NCBI GenBank assembly: GCA_035649895.1
Contig: DASRIS010000043.1
Span: 1 to 64,000, forward strand
Direction of reading: 5' to 3'
Source: DASSUC01 sp035649895
Lineage (GTDB): Bacteria; Actinomycetota; Actinomycetes; Mycobacteriales; Micromonosporaceae
DNA: 64,000 nt
Shown here: in pieces, positions 25,277 through 34,041 of the stretch
Numbering within the stretch: position 1 is the first letter of the stretch
How the letters are laid out: each line of letters starts with the position of its first letter
Notes under the pieces: generated by a model
What the model was told of the DNA's origin: nothing
Database searches by the model: none
The model's input: the letters and a program-made list of their open reading frames with translations, nothing else
Translations under genes and position numbers: made by a program

Positions 25277-26803
25277 TCAGGAGACCGCGGCGAGCTGCCG
25301 CCGGACCATGTCCTTGAGCTGCTGGCGCTTGATCTTTCCGGTCACCGTCCGGGGGAACTCGTGGTCGGGGATGAGCACGGGCTCGGCGAGCGGGGCGATG
25401 GCCGCGGCCGCCCGCTTGAACTCCTCCCGGCGGAGCTGCGTCCCCGGCCGCACCGACAGCACCGGCAGGGTGACTCCGTCGACCTCGATCAGGACCAGCT
25501 CGAGCACCTCCGGGAACTGCTCGAGCAGGATGTCCTCCACCGCGATCGCGCTCGCCGCGGCGGAGACCTTGTCGACCTCCCGGTCGATCAGGGTGAGCAG
25601 CCCGAGCCGGGACAGGCTGCCCCAGTCGCCGGTGTCCCACCAGCGGCCCTTGGGGTAGTTGCGGGACGCCAGGTCCGGCCGGTTGATGTACCCGGAGAAG
25701 GTGCCGGGGGTGCGGACCACGATCCGCCCGGGCCTGCCCGCCGGCACCCGCCCGCCGGACTCGTCCAGGATGCGTACCCGGCAGAAGGGGAACCGGGGAC
25801 CGACCGGGTGACCGCCGGTCAGCTTGGGCAGGCTCCTGCGCCGCAGCCGTGGTGCCCCCTTCACGGTGGCCCGGAACGCGACCGGCCCCGACTCGTTCTG
25901 CCCGTACACCTCGAAGAAGGCCGCAAGCCGGTGCGCGGAGCCCTTCAGCAGCGCCTGCACGGTGTCCGGGTGGATGACGTCGAACCCCGCGCCGAAGTAG
26001 CGGACGGACCGGAAGGCCCCGCCGGGCGCCAGGTGCTGCCAGGCGCGGAAGGTGTTCGGGTGGGTCTCGAGGTACGTCGGCCGGTGGCGCTTGAGGAAGC
26101 GGTCGACGCTGTCGGGGTCGTCGTGCTGGATGAGCATCAGCGGTGCCCTGCGCATGAGGACCGCGAGCACGCCGACGATCGTCCGGCCGTGCACCGGGGA
26201 GAGCGCGAAGGCGATGTGCCCGCGCATCCGCGACGCCCAGTGGATGACCGCCTGCACGCTGGCGTTGAACCAGATGCTCTCGCTCGAGCACTCGACCAGC
26301 TTGGGCACGCCGGTGGTGCCGGAGGTGTGCACCACGACGTAGGGGGCCGCCGACCTCGTCTCCGGCCCTCTGGTGAACCGTGCGGCCGCAGGCAGCTCGG
26401 CGGCGACCTCCCGCCAGTCGACGTGGGTGAGGCCGGGGAGGAGCGTGCGCCCTTCGGCGCTGCGCTCGCCGGTCGCGATGAACGTGGTGATGCCGGCGAC
26501 CTCGGCCACCATCGCGGCGAGCGTCGGTCCCGACAGGGTCGGGCTGATCAGGATCGGGACGGCGTCCAGCGCGGCGATGGCGGTGTAGGCGACGACGATG
26601 TCGGTCGGTGACTCGAGCCATACGATGCAGCGCGCGCCCGGTGCCACGCCCCGGTTCCGCAGCACCGTCGCGGTGCGGGCGGTAGCGTCGGCCACGTCGC
26701 GGGCCGGGATCCGGTCGTCGTGTGCGGCGACGATGATGGGCTGGTGGTCGACGATCCACGGTGTGGCATGGCTGGGCAGCGCCAGCAGCTTGTCAAAGAT
26801 CAC
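25277..26803 (-). CDS. AMP-dependent acyl/aryl ligase (paralogue 1)
   Basis: A 508-residue ANL-superfamily enzyme. The P-loop-like HTSGTTGVPK is present near 165, YGQNESGP in the A5 position, the hinge WWDTGDWG and the C-terminal catalytic lysine in PRTVTGKIKRQQL. It activates a carboxylic acid as an acyl-AMP for transfer to CoA or an acyl carrier protein. It shares an unusual ETHPNTFRAW segment and overall layout with the ligase at 39339, so the two are paralogues. Start GTG 26803. The acid substrate (aryl or fatty) cannot be read from sequence here. Confidence 0.88.
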   Translation of the reverse strand: MIFDKLLALPSHATPWIVDHQPIIVAAHDDRIPARDVADATARTATVLRNRGVAPGARCIVWLESPTDIVVAYTAIAALDAVPILISPTLSGPTLAAMVAEVAGITTFIATGERSAEGRTLLPGLTHVDWREVAAELPAAARFTRGPETRSAAPYVVVHTSGTTGVPKLVECSSESIWFNASVQAVIHWASRMRGHIAFALSPVHGRTIVGVLAVLMRRAPLMLIQHDDPDSVDRFLKRHRPTYLETHPNTFRAWQHLAPGGAFRSVRYFGAGFDVIHPDTVQALLKGSAHRLAAFFEVYGQNESGPVAFRATVKGAPRLRRRSLPKLTGGHPVGPRFPFCRVRILDESGGRVPAGRPGRIVVRTPGTFSGYINRPDLASRNYPKGRWWDTGDWGSLSRLGLLTLIDREVDKVSAAASAIAVEDILLEQFPEVLELVLIEVDGVTLPVLSVRPGTQLRREEFKRAAAAIAPLAEPVLIPDHEFPRTVTGKIKRQQLKDMVRRQLAAVS

Positions 26804-26894
26804 GGGAGGCCTCTTTCAGGATGGTCCGTCGCGCGGCTGGCCAGCCGGTGCTGGCGGGGAGAAGGGTGTGAGGGAACGGCCCCGGGCGGCGTGG

Positions 26895-27584
26895 TCATGC
26901 CGGTAGGACCTCGGTCAGCTCGTAGACGACCGGGCCTTCCGGCTCCTCGATGGTCGCCGCCTTTACCGACACCAGCCGCTGCCCCTCGTCGGCGGCGAGC
27001 TTCTCCAGGTCCGGCCGCTCGGCCCGGCTGCTGATGGCGAGCAGGATCCGCCCACCGGGCGCCACATGCCGCCGGGCGTCCCGGAAGAACCGCCGGTGTG
27101 CCTCGTAGCCGGGGTCCACGTACGCCAGCTCCAGGATGTTCCCGATGGGGAGCGTCGGCGGGGCCCAGGTGTTGTTGGAGTGCCAGTAGACGACGTCGAA
27201 CCGGGCGTCGGCCGGCAGCGCGTCGAACAGGTCGCTGTGCAGGCAGCTCACCACGGCGTCGACACCGAACCGCTTCGCGTTGAGCGTGGCGTTCTCGACC
27301 GCGGTTGGGTTCAGGTCGGTCGCCGTCACGCTGCGGCACCCGGCCAGCGCGGCGCTGACCGCGATCAGGCCGGTGCCGGTGCCGATCTCAAGGAACGAGC
27401 CGCCGACCGGGAAGTCCAGCAGCCGCAGATGGGCCGCTGACGACTTGGTGTCCGCCGGTGAGAAGACGTCGGGCAGCACGACCCAGTCGGCGCCGAGGAT
27501 GCTGATCTCCTTCGGCTCGGGCCGGTTGGCCCGGCTGACCTGGCTGCGCCTGAGCGCCTGCGTGTAGTCGTACATATGCCTCAC
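26895..27584 (-). CDS. Class I SAM-dependent methyltransferase
   Basis: A 229-residue Rossmann-fold methyltransferase. Motif I is FLEIGTGTGLIAVSAALAG, followed by the acidic residue in VTATDLNPTAVENA and, in the motif IV position, VVYWHSNNTW where the N6/N5-type enzymes have NPPY. The layout matches the 'small' methyltransferase domain group (RsmC/PrmA-like) adapted to a small molecule. The GTG at 27584 overlaps the FMO stop (GTGA); an ATG at 27575 with GAGG before it is an equally good start. Probably O-, N- or C-methylates the cluster intermediate. Confidence 0.8.
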   Translation of the reverse strand: MRHMYDYTQALRRSQVSRANRPEPKEISILGADWVVLPDVFSPADTKSSAAHLRLLDFPVGGSFLEIGTGTGLIAVSAALAGCRSVTATDLNPTAVENATLNAKRFGVDAVVSCLHSDLFDALPADARFDVVYWHSNNTWAPPTLPIGNILELAYVDPGYEAHRRFFRDARRHVAPGGRILLAISSRAERPDLEKLAADEGQRLVSVKAATIEEPEGPVVYELTEVLPA

Positions 27585-29107
27585 CCGTCTTCAGGTCCGC
27601 CTGGTGCGCCCGCGCGGACGGTGTCGTAGTTCTCGATGTCGAACCGGGACAGGTCCCGCCGCAGCCTCCCGAACGACCAGGGCGAGGAGACGAAGTTGCG
27701 GCCGTGCTCGTCAAGGTAGAAGCTGCTGCATCCGCCGTTGTTGTAGACGCTGGGCCCCAGGTCGTGCTGCAGCTCGTCGTTGAAGGAGCGGAACGGCTCC
27801 GGCTTGACCTCCAGTGCCGCCAGGCCCCGCTCCTGCGCGGTGCGTATCGCGTCGATGACGTACTCGAGCTGGGACTCGGCCAGCGCGAGCAGCGAGTTGT
27901 ACATCACGATGTTCGGCCCGAGCAGCAGGTACGCGTTCGGCAGGCCGGGCAGTGTGGTCGCCCGGTACGCCTCCGGCGTCTCCTTCGCCCAGACCTCGGA
28001 CAGCAGCCGCCCGTCCCGGCACCGGATCCGGCTGGCGATGGGCGGGTGGCGCAGCTCAAACCCTGAGCCGAAGACGATGACGTCGACGCCGGCCCGGGTG
28101 CCGTCGGCGGCGACCAGCTCGCCGCCGGCCACCTCGGCCAGCGCGTGCGGGATCAGCTCCACATTGGACCTGCACAGGGCCGGCAGGTAGGTGTTGGACA
28201 GCAGCAGGCGCTTGCAGCCGATGGTGAAGTCGGGGGTCAGCACCCGGCGCAGCGCCGGGTCGGGCACCTGCCGCCGGATCAGCCACCGGCCGGCCGGGTT
28301 CAGCAGCCGGGCCACGCTGGCCCGGCGCATCACCACTGCCATCACCCGCAGGACGAGGTCGAGGAAGCGGCGGAACATCCGCTGGGCGGCCGGAAGCCGC
28401 CGGAACAGCCCGCGGACCGCGGCCGGGAACCGCATGTCCAGCCGCGGCACCACCCAGGCGGCGGTGCGCTGGAAGACGTAGAGCCGCGCCACGACCGGCT
28501 GGATCTCCGGGACGATCTGCACCGAGGAGCAGCCGGTGCCGATGACGGCGACGCGCTTGCCGGCGAGGTCCACGCCGTGGTCCCAGCGCGCCGAGTGGAA
28601 CATCTGGCCCGGGAAGCTCTCCAGACCGGGCACGTTGGGGATCTTCGGCTCGGTGAGCAGCCCGGACGCGAAGATGACGTGCTGCGCGACGAACCTACCG
28701 CGGGTCGTGGTGAGGACCCACCGCTGACGCTGGTCCGACCAGGCCGCCTCGACCAGCTCGGTGTCCAGCCGCAGACAGCCGGCCAGGTCGAGCTCCCTGA
28801 CCGTGTCCTCGATGTAGGCGAGCAGCTCGGGCTGGGTCGGGAAGTTGCGGCTCCAGTCCGGGTTGGGGCGGAACGAGAACGAGTAGACCGGGGCCGGGAT
28901 GTCCACCGCGCAGCCGGGGTAGGTGTTGTCCCGCCAGGTACCGCCGACCCGGTCGGCCCGTTCCAGCACGACGAAGTCAGAGATCCCGCTGCGACGGAGC
29001 TTGACCGCGGCGGCGATGCCCGACAGCCCCGCACCGACAACGACGACGCGAGCGTGGTGCTCGTTGTTCACGCCCCCGGCCGGAGGGCCGGTACTGGAGA
29101 TCGTCAT
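27581..29107 (-). CDS. Flavin-containing (Baeyer-Villiger-type) monooxygenase, paralogue 1
   Basis: A 508-residue FAD/NADPH monooxygenase. The FAD Rossmann motif is VVGAGLSGIAAAVKL, the family fingerprint FxGxxxHxxxW(D/P) appears as FPGQMFHSARWDHG, and the NADP Rossmann motif as AVIGTGCSSVQI. The C-terminal GGCSSFYLDEHGRN matches the MymA/mycobacterial BVMO-like subgroup. Start ATG 29107 with GAGGGAG. Together with the SRPBCC gene upstream it forms a pair that is repeated at 51036-53183 by close paralogues. It could insert oxygen next to a ketone, or oxidise an amine or aldehyde. Confidence 0.9.
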   Translation of the reverse strand: MTISSTGPPAGGVNNEHHARVVVVGAGLSGIAAAVKLRRSGISDFVVLERADRVGGTWRDNTYPGCAVDIPAPVYSFSFRPNPDWSRNFPTQPELLAYIEDTVRELDLAGCLRLDTELVEAAWSDQRQRWVLTTTRGRFVAQHVIFASGLLTEPKIPNVPGLESFPGQMFHSARWDHGVDLAGKRVAVIGTGCSSVQIVPEIQPVVARLYVFQRTAAWVVPRLDMRFPAAVRGLFRRLPAAQRMFRRFLDLVLRVMAVVMRRASVARLLNPAGRWLIRRQVPDPALRRVLTPDFTIGCKRLLLSNTYLPALCRSNVELIPHALAEVAGGELVAADGTRAGVDVIVFGSGFELRHPPIASRIRCRDGRLLSEVWAKETPEAYRATTLPGLPNAYLLLGPNIVMYNSLLALAESQLEYVIDAIRTAQERGLAALEVKPEPFRSFNDELQHDLGPSVYNNGGCSSFYLDEHGRNFVSSPWSFGRLRRDLSRFDIENYDTVRAGAPGGPEDG

Positions 29108-29178
29108 GGGCTCCCTCTGTCAGAAGAGGACCAGCCGTCTGCGTGCGGCACGGTCCATCGTGGCCAGACGTCTGTGAG

Positions 29179-29715
29179 CTACCGGAAGCCTAGCCCTGGG
29201 CCGGATGCCTGCCCAGGCATCGGCTGGCCGCGATGCTTGCCAGGTTCGCGCTCGTTACGCTCCAGGATCTCCTTGGCCAGCCGCAGCTCACGCTCGACCG
29301 ACTCGGGCAGGGTCCGCCGCAGGGTGGGCTCGAAGAGCCAGCGCACCAAGGGGTTGAAGCGGAACGAGATCATGCGCGTCACCCGCGTCTGGCCGCCGGC
29401 GACCGGTTCGCAGGCGAAGCTCGCCGTAAACTTCGAGACCAGGCGGTTGGCGAGGTTCCGCGGCAGCGGGGCGAGCCTGACGTCGATGCGCTGGCCCGGG
29501 GTGAGACGCATCTGCGAGACCGCGTACGGCTCCGGCATGTTCATCCCGGGCAGCCTGGGCCGGAACTTGAGCTCGGTGAGGTCTCCCTGCCGCCGCACCC
29601 ATGCGATCGGGCCGATCTTGTCGTCCACCTCGCGGTACCGCTCGACGTCCAGCACGAACTCCAGGTACGTCTCTGGTGCGCACCCGACTGTGCACGCCAT
29701 CTCCACCTGGACCAC
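29179..29715 (-). CDS. SRPBCC-family protein (START/Bet v1-like), paralogue 1
   Basis: A 178-residue single-domain protein. CTVGCAPETYLEFVLDVERYREVDDKI is the usual SRPBCC opening, and the C-terminal long helix is LPESVERELRLAKEIL. The domain forms a hydrophobic pocket and acts as a cyclase/aromatase, lyase or ligand carrier. It is a clear paralogue of the protein at 51036 (shared DVERYxExDxKI and LTPGxRxDxxLAP patterns). GTG 29715 was taken as start with AAGGCGG upstream. Enzymatic role unknown. Confidence 0.82.
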   Translation of the reverse strand: MVQVEMACTVGCAPETYLEFVLDVERYREVDDKIGPIAWVRRQGDLTELKFRPRLPGMNMPEPYAVSQMRLTPGQRIDVRLAPLPRNLANRLVSKFTASFACEPVAGGQTRVTRMISFRFNPLVRWLFEPTLRRTLPESVERELRLAKEILERNEREPGKHRGQPMPGQASGPGLGFR

Positions 29716-29732
29716 GTGGCATCACCGCCTTT

Positions 29733-30488
29733 CTACAGGTACGCACGGGCGTGCGCCATGGCGAGCTCGGCCAGCTCACCGCTTGCGGTCAGGGCGGCCG
29801 GCTGGCCAGCTGTGCCGAGCCGGTCGGCCCGCCGGGTGGCGGTCCGGCACCAGCCGAGCAGCGGTCCACTGAGGACATCCGTGGCGTCGGCGGCCCCGAG
29901 CTGGTACCGGGCACCATCGACGCCGACCAGCTCCAGCCGCAGCGTCCGGTCGGCCGGCCACGGCACCCGGGCGACCGCCACGGCGTAGCGCAGCGTGGCC
30001 AGGCCGAGCGCGGCGACGTGGCGCAGCCGCGGCGCCTCGGCGGTCGGGATCGCCAGCGAGTCGGCGATGTCCAGGCCGTGCGCCCAGTGCTCCATCAGCC
30101 GTGCCGCGACGAACGTCCGCGTGGGCATGCCGAACCCCCACGCCACCCGCTCGTCGGGGTCGCGGCCGGCGAGCAGGTCGCGGGTTCGCGCGCTGGCAGC
30201 GGCCCACCAGTCCACCAGCTCCGCGACGGAGCGGCCGTCGCCGCGGCGGCACCCCGCGGCGGTGAACTGCTCGGCGGTCGGGTAGGCGGAGACCGCCTCG
30301 GCGAAGGCGCGCGCCCCGCCGGTCAGCGTGTCCGCCGCGACCTCCTCGGTGTCGGCCAGGTGGGCGACCTGGTCGCGGATGGTCCAGCCGGCCGCCGCCG
30401 ACGGGCGCTCCCACTCGTCGTCGCCGACCCGGCGCAGCAGGTCGGCGAAGGCCTCCTGCTCCCGGGCCAGGTCGGCGAGCTCGTCCAT
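29733..30488 (-). CDS. TIGR03084/DinB-like (mycothiol-dependent isomerase-type) protein
   Basis: A 251-residue protein with the helical-bundle metal-binding domain of the DinB/maleylpyruvate-isomerase superfamily: WTIRDQVAHLADTEE near 40 and the second helix MEHWAHGLDIAD near 140 supply His ligands for a divalent metal. Actinobacterial members often use mycothiol, or catalyse isomerisations and thiol transfers. The ATG at 30488 overlaps the upstream stop by one base (TGATG), with GAGGGGG before it. Its place next to the dikinase-like genes suggests a chemistry step on the same intermediate; the exact reaction is unknown. Confidence 0.72.
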   Translation of the reverse strand: MDELADLAREQEAFADLLRRVGDDEWERPSAAAGWTIRDQVAHLADTEEVAADTLTGGARAFAEAVSAYPTAEQFTAAGCRRGDGRSVAELVDWWAAASARTRDLLAGRDPDERVAWGFGMPTRTFVAARLMEHWAHGLDIADSLAIPTAEAPRLRHVAALGLATLRYAVAVARVPWPADRTLRLELVGVDGARYQLGAADATDVLSGPLLGWCRTATRRADRLGTAGQPAALTASGELAELAMAHARAYL

Positions 30489-31597
30489 CACGCCCCCTCG
30501 GGCCGAAGTGTCCTATATGGACGCGGGATGGACGGTGGAAGGATCGATACCGTACCCGCGGTGCCGTCAACGGCGAGCCGGCCGCCGGCCGCCAGCCGCT
30601 TCAGCGCGGGCATGCCGACCCCGGTGACGCAGGGGATCCCCAGCTCGCGGGCGACGATCGCGGCATGGCACAGCATCCCGCCGGCCGCGGTGACCAGGGC
30701 TGCGGCCTCGGCCATCAGCGGCACCCAGTCCGGGTCGGTCTGTTCGGCCAGCAGCACCGCACCAGGGCGCCACCGGATGTCGGCGATGTCCCGCGGCCAT
30801 ACGGCGTCGCCGGTGGCCTGGCCAGCCGAGGCCGAGACGCCCTGTACGACGTGCGGCTGCGCCGGGTCCCGGTGGCGGGGCGCCATGCCGATCCGGGTGG
30901 TCATCGGGCGGAACTGCAGCCACACCAGCCCGCTGTCGAGGATCGCGAGCTCCAGGTCGGCGGGGGCGCCGAAGGCCCGCTGTACGGCCACGCACGCCTC
31001 CCCGACCGGCTGCCGCCCGCTCAGCAGCACGCCGTGGTGCGAGCCGTCCACGAGCCCGCTGGAGGCCCACTCCTCCCAGGCCGGCGTGACGGCCCCGGCG
31101 ACGAGCGCCTCGCCACCGCCGGCCACCCACTCCAGCCGGCCCGTGGCGAGCCCCCGGCCGAGCCAGACAGCGCTGAACGCCGGCACCCGGAACGGCTGGA
31201 GCAGCACCGCCATCCCGACACCCCGCCCGCCCGCACCGCTCCACGTCCGGTAGGCGGTGACCCGGCTGCTGCGCGCCGAGGCGCGTACCCGTTCGATGGC
31301 CGCGGGCAGGCCCGCCACTGGCACGTCGAGCTCGGTGCGGAACATCCCGGCGTAGGACAGCGCCGGTCCGTCCTCGACCGTCGCCGAGCTGCGCACCGCC
31401 CAGCGGGGCGCGTGGTCGGCCAGCCGGTCCAGCTGTCCAGGGGCGGGCTCGGCGCCGACCGGCAGCACCCAGGTCGCCGGGGTGGTCCGGCCGGCGCGCA
31501 GCAGCGCGGCCAGGCCGAGCGCCTTCCCACCGACCAGGGGACGGTCGTCGTCGCCGAACGCCTCGGTGAGGCGCACCAGACCCTGGTCCGTGGTCAC
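30488..31597 (-). CDS. PEP-synthase/rifampin-phosphotransferase-like protein: ATP-grasp plus phosphohistidine domain
   Basis: A 369-residue compact dikinase. The ATP-grasp part has LVGGKALGLAALL near 22, AVRSSATVEDGPALSYAGMF near 68-85 and ends with WLQFRPMT. A swivelling phosphohistidine domain follows with catalytic His311 in GGMLCHAAIVARELGIPC. The large central substrate domain of rifampin phosphotransferase or PigC-type enzymes is absent here, and is found instead in the separate protein at 32529. GTG 31597 overlaps the upstream stop (GTGA). Expected to use ATP to phosphorylate its histidine and pass the phosphate to a small-molecule acceptor for activation or condensation. Confidence 0.83.
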   Translation of the reverse strand: MTTDQGLVRLTEAFGDDDRPLVGGKALGLAALLRAGRTTPATWVLPVGAEPAPGQLDRLADHAPRWAVRSSATVEDGPALSYAGMFRTELDVPVAGLPAAIERVRASARSSRVTAYRTWSGAGGRGVGMAVLLQPFRVPAFSAVWLGRGLATGRLEWVAGGGEALVAGAVTPAWEEWASSGLVDGSHHGVLLSGRQPVGEACVAVQRAFGAPADLELAILDSGLVWLQFRPMTTRIGMAPRHRDPAQPHVVQGVSASAGQATGDAVWPRDIADIRWRPGAVLLAEQTDPDWVPLMAEAAALVTAAGGMLCHAAIVARELGIPCVTGVGMPALKRLAAGGRLAVDGTAGTVSILPPSIPRPYRTLRPEGA

Positions 31598-32226
31598 CGG
31601 CCGACCCCTGCCGAGGCTTGCCGTGCCTCCTCCTCCGAGCGGTCCAGTCTCAGCGACAGCAGCAGGTCCCGGTGCAGCTCCATCCAGACGTCGTGGTACG
31701 AGTCGCACAGCACGCCGGTGAACGCGTTGGCCTCGCCGGCCCGCAACCGGCCCAGCGCGCCGGTGAGCCGTTCCCCGTACCGCGCGAAGCGGTCCCGCAC
31801 CTCGGCGAGCTCGCCGAGCACCGGTTCCGCCTCGGCGTGCAGCTCGCTGAGCTCGGCGATGACCGCCGCGTCGTGGTCGGAGTCGGTGTGGTCGTTCGGC
31901 GCCCCGCCGCGCACCTGCCAGCGCGTGCAGAGGCCCTTGAACCGCTGGTTCAGCGGCAGGAACCGGTCGTAGGCGGGGTGCAGCCGGTCCCGGGCCGGCG
32001 CCGGGGTGTCGTCCGCCAGCAGCTCGGCGTGCCGGTCACGGCCTTCCGGCGTGACCCGCCAGCTCCCCCGCCGCTCGAGGTGGACGGCGTACCCGTCCTG
32101 GCGTAGGCGGTCGAGCTCGCAGAGCACGTCGTCCTGGCCCTGCCCGGCGGTGACGGCCAGGGCACCGGGCTGCGCCATTCCCTTGATGGTCAGGGCGTGT
32201 AGAACGTCGAAGTGGCAGGGGTTCAT
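31594..32226 (-). CDS. Winged-helix (MarR-like) protein associated with the split dikinase
   Basis: A 210-residue protein. Residues 1-75 look like a winged helix: FDVLHALTIKGMAQPGALA, then LDRLRQDGYAVHLERRGSWRVTPEGRDRH with the wing. The remainder is a helical region rich in Asp/Glu/Arg. The gene lies between the ACP and the ATP-grasp protein and overlaps the latter by 4 bases, so it belongs to the system. It could be a regulator or, since the helical part is large, an adaptor for the dikinase subunits. ATG 32226 was chosen because longer in-frame sequence overlaps the ACP gene; the ribosome site is weak. Confidence 0.6.
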   Translation of the reverse strand: MNPCHFDVLHALTIKGMAQPGALAVTAGQGQDDVLCELDRLRQDGYAVHLERRGSWRVTPEGRDRHAELLADDTPAPARDRLHPAYDRFLPLNQRFKGLCTRWQVRGGAPNDHTDSDHDAAVIAELSELHAEAEPVLGELAEVRDRFARYGERLTGALGRLRAGEANAFTGVLCDSYHDVWMELHRDLLLSLRLDRSEEEARQASAGVGR

Positions 32227-32269
32227 GTCGGCATGCTTCCGTCCGTCGTAGCGAGCCTGCTCGCCTTGG

Positions 32270-32542
32270 TCATGACGTTCGGTCGCGCAGCTCTTCGAGC
32301 AGAGCGACAAGGTCGCCGACCGTCTGGACCCGGGCGGCGCGCGGGTTCTCCACCAAGGTCACGCCGAAGCGCTCCTCCAGCGCGAGCAGGATCTCCAGGG
32401 TGGCCAGCGAGTCGACCTCCAGGTCGTTGACGATGCGGTCGGTCGGCCGCAGCTCCCGGTTGACCCGCTTGATCTGGGCGTAGATCTCCTCCAGTGCGCC
32501 GAGGACCTCCGCGTCGGCGCTCGTACTGTTAGGACTGGTCAA
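32270..32542 (-). CDS. Acyl carrier protein
   Basis: A 90-residue carrier protein with the phosphopantetheine attachment serine at Ser45 in LEVDSLATLEILLALEERFGV, followed by the acidic helix typical of ACPs. It begins at TTG 32542 with GGAGAGG upstream and overlaps the end of the dikinase partner gene by 14 bases; no ATG or GTG start is available. It is the natural acceptor for the FAAL domain at 36253 and the substrate carrier for its dehydrogenase and for the thioester-reductase-like protein. Confidence 0.88.
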   Translation of the reverse strand: MTSPNSTSADAEVLGALEEIYAQIKRVNRELRPTDRIVNDLEVDSLATLEILLALEERFGVTLVENPRAARVQTVGDLVALLEELRDRTS

Positions 32543-34037
32543 GGATCTTCACCTCTCCGGTGCTGCCGTTGATGGACACCGCGGTCCCCCGCGGCAGCGA
32601 GGCCGCGCCGGGGTAGCCCACGACGCACGGGATCCCGTACTCGCGGGAGAGAATCGCGATGTGCGACAGGTCGCTGCCGCGCTCGCTGAGCACTCCTTCG
32701 GCGAACGGCAGCAGCGGTGCGATGTCCGCGTCGGCCGAGGAGCAGACGATGATGACCGGCTCGTCCGGCAGGTCGTCGTCGGGCGACATCACCGTGCCGG
32801 TGCCGATCCCCGGTGCCACCCCGCGCTGGGTCTGCGGCCGCTCGGACAGCCACGGACGAGGTACGCCGTCACCGCCGGTGAGGTCCAGGTGCTCGGGCAT
32901 TGGCGTGCCCAGCGCGAGCCGGCACGCGTGCATCCGGGGTGCGGCCCGGTTCGCCAGCCCCGGGTTGGTGGGCAGGTCGGTGAACTCCCGGATGGTCAGG
33001 TAGGGCCATGCCGACTCGTCCAGGCCGAGCAGGGGGCTCAGCTCAGGCAGCAGCCTGCGGTAGATGTGCAGCGTACGCATTGCCAGCGACTTCGAGTGCT
33101 CACGACCCGCCATCACCTCGCCGACGGTGACCGCAAGCGCGCGTACCGTCTTGCTGCGCCACGGCGGCAGCATCCCGCTGATCGCCTCTGCCGGGTCGAC
33201 CAGCGACAGGGCCTGCTCACCGGCTGAGGTCGACGCCCGCTTGTGCCGTACCGCGTAGTCCCGCCAGGGCGCGGTGTCGTCGGCCACCTCGTAGAAGGAG
33301 GAGTCCAGGAAGCTGCCCGGGCCGTACGGGTCCATCGTCGCCGCGGCCATGTGCAGCCGGTCCCATACCAGCTCCCGCGGGCGGGACAGCCAGTGCGCGA
33401 TCTGCGCGCCGTGCCGGGTCAGCCTGCGGTACACCCACCGCTGTAGGGCGCTCAGTGGCACCAGGCCCGATGTGGTGAGGATGTGGACGGCCCACGCCTC
33501 CTCCAGGACCGGCTGGGCGTCGCGCAGCACCCCGGCGAGCGCCACCGGGCTGTTCGCGGTGACCGCCGCACGCAGCCCCCACTCCAGCTCCGCGACCCGC
33601 TCCTCCAGGGCTCGCAGCCGCGGCCCGACCTGGCGCAGCTCGCGCAGCAGCAGCGCGGTGCCGGTAGCCTGCCGCACCTTGGTCGCCCGCAGGGCGGCCA
33701 GCTCCGCCGGTGGGTCGACCCCCTCGAAGTACGCGTCGGTGACGTCCTGCGGCGCAAGGCCGGGGATGGTCTGCGACAGGTGGCAGCATGCGGCCAGGTT
33801 GTGGTACGGCCGGCAGCCGAAGTAGCCCACGAAGACGTAGTACGTGCCTTCGGCCCACGGCGGGCGTCCCCACAGCAGCCGCGCCAGCGCCCGGGTGCCG
33901 CGCTCCATCGGGTCACCGACCAGCGACCACGACATCGGCGACAACCGCTGCGGTGCCACCTCGCCGAAGTTGCCCGCCGAGTAGACCTTGAAGTAGGGGT
34001 GCGGGTCGGTGTCCACCGATACCGGTCGGCCGGGCAT
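32529..34037 (-). CDS. PEP-utilising-enzyme-like protein: central substrate domain plus phosphohistidine domain
   Basis: A 502-residue protein without an ATP-grasp domain. The first 400 residues are helical, with YFKVYSAGNFGEVAPQRLSPMSW near the start and a middle part resembling the acceptor-binding domain of rifampin phosphotransferases. The last 90 residues are the swivelling domain, with catalytic His459 in GSDLSHIAILSREYGIPCVVG. Together with the 369-residue ATP-grasp protein at 30488, it makes up a complete RPH/PigC-like enzyme in two chains, each with its own phosphohistidine domain. ATG 34037 follows the epimerase stop by 4 bases. Confidence 0.8.
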   Translation of the reverse strand: MPGRPVSVDTDPHPYFKVYSAGNFGEVAPQRLSPMSWSLVGDPMERGTRALARLLWGRPPWAEGTYYVFVGYFGCRPYHNLAACCHLSQTIPGLAPQDVTDAYFEGVDPPAELAALRATKVRQATGTALLLRELRQVGPRLRALEERVAELEWGLRAAVTANSPVALAGVLRDAQPVLEEAWAVHILTTSGLVPLSALQRWVYRRLTRHGAQIAHWLSRPRELVWDRLHMAAATMDPYGPGSFLDSSFYEVADDTAPWRDYAVRHKRASTSAGEQALSLVDPAEAISGMLPPWRSKTVRALAVTVGEVMAGREHSKSLAMRTLHIYRRLLPELSPLLGLDESAWPYLTIREFTDLPTNPGLANRAAPRMHACRLALGTPMPEHLDLTGGDGVPRPWLSERPQTQRGVAPGIGTGTVMSPDDDLPDEPVIIVCSSADADIAPLLPFAEGVLSERGSDLSHIAILSREYGIPCVVGYPGAASLPRGTAVSINGSTGEVKILDQS

Positions 34038-34041
34038 CAGG

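Noticed and set aside
27581..29715. A close match to the mycobacterial mymA operon
   Set aside because: The FMO resembles MymA, but the neighbouring lipase, WS/DGAT-like genes and FadD13 order are not present, so only the enzyme family is shared.
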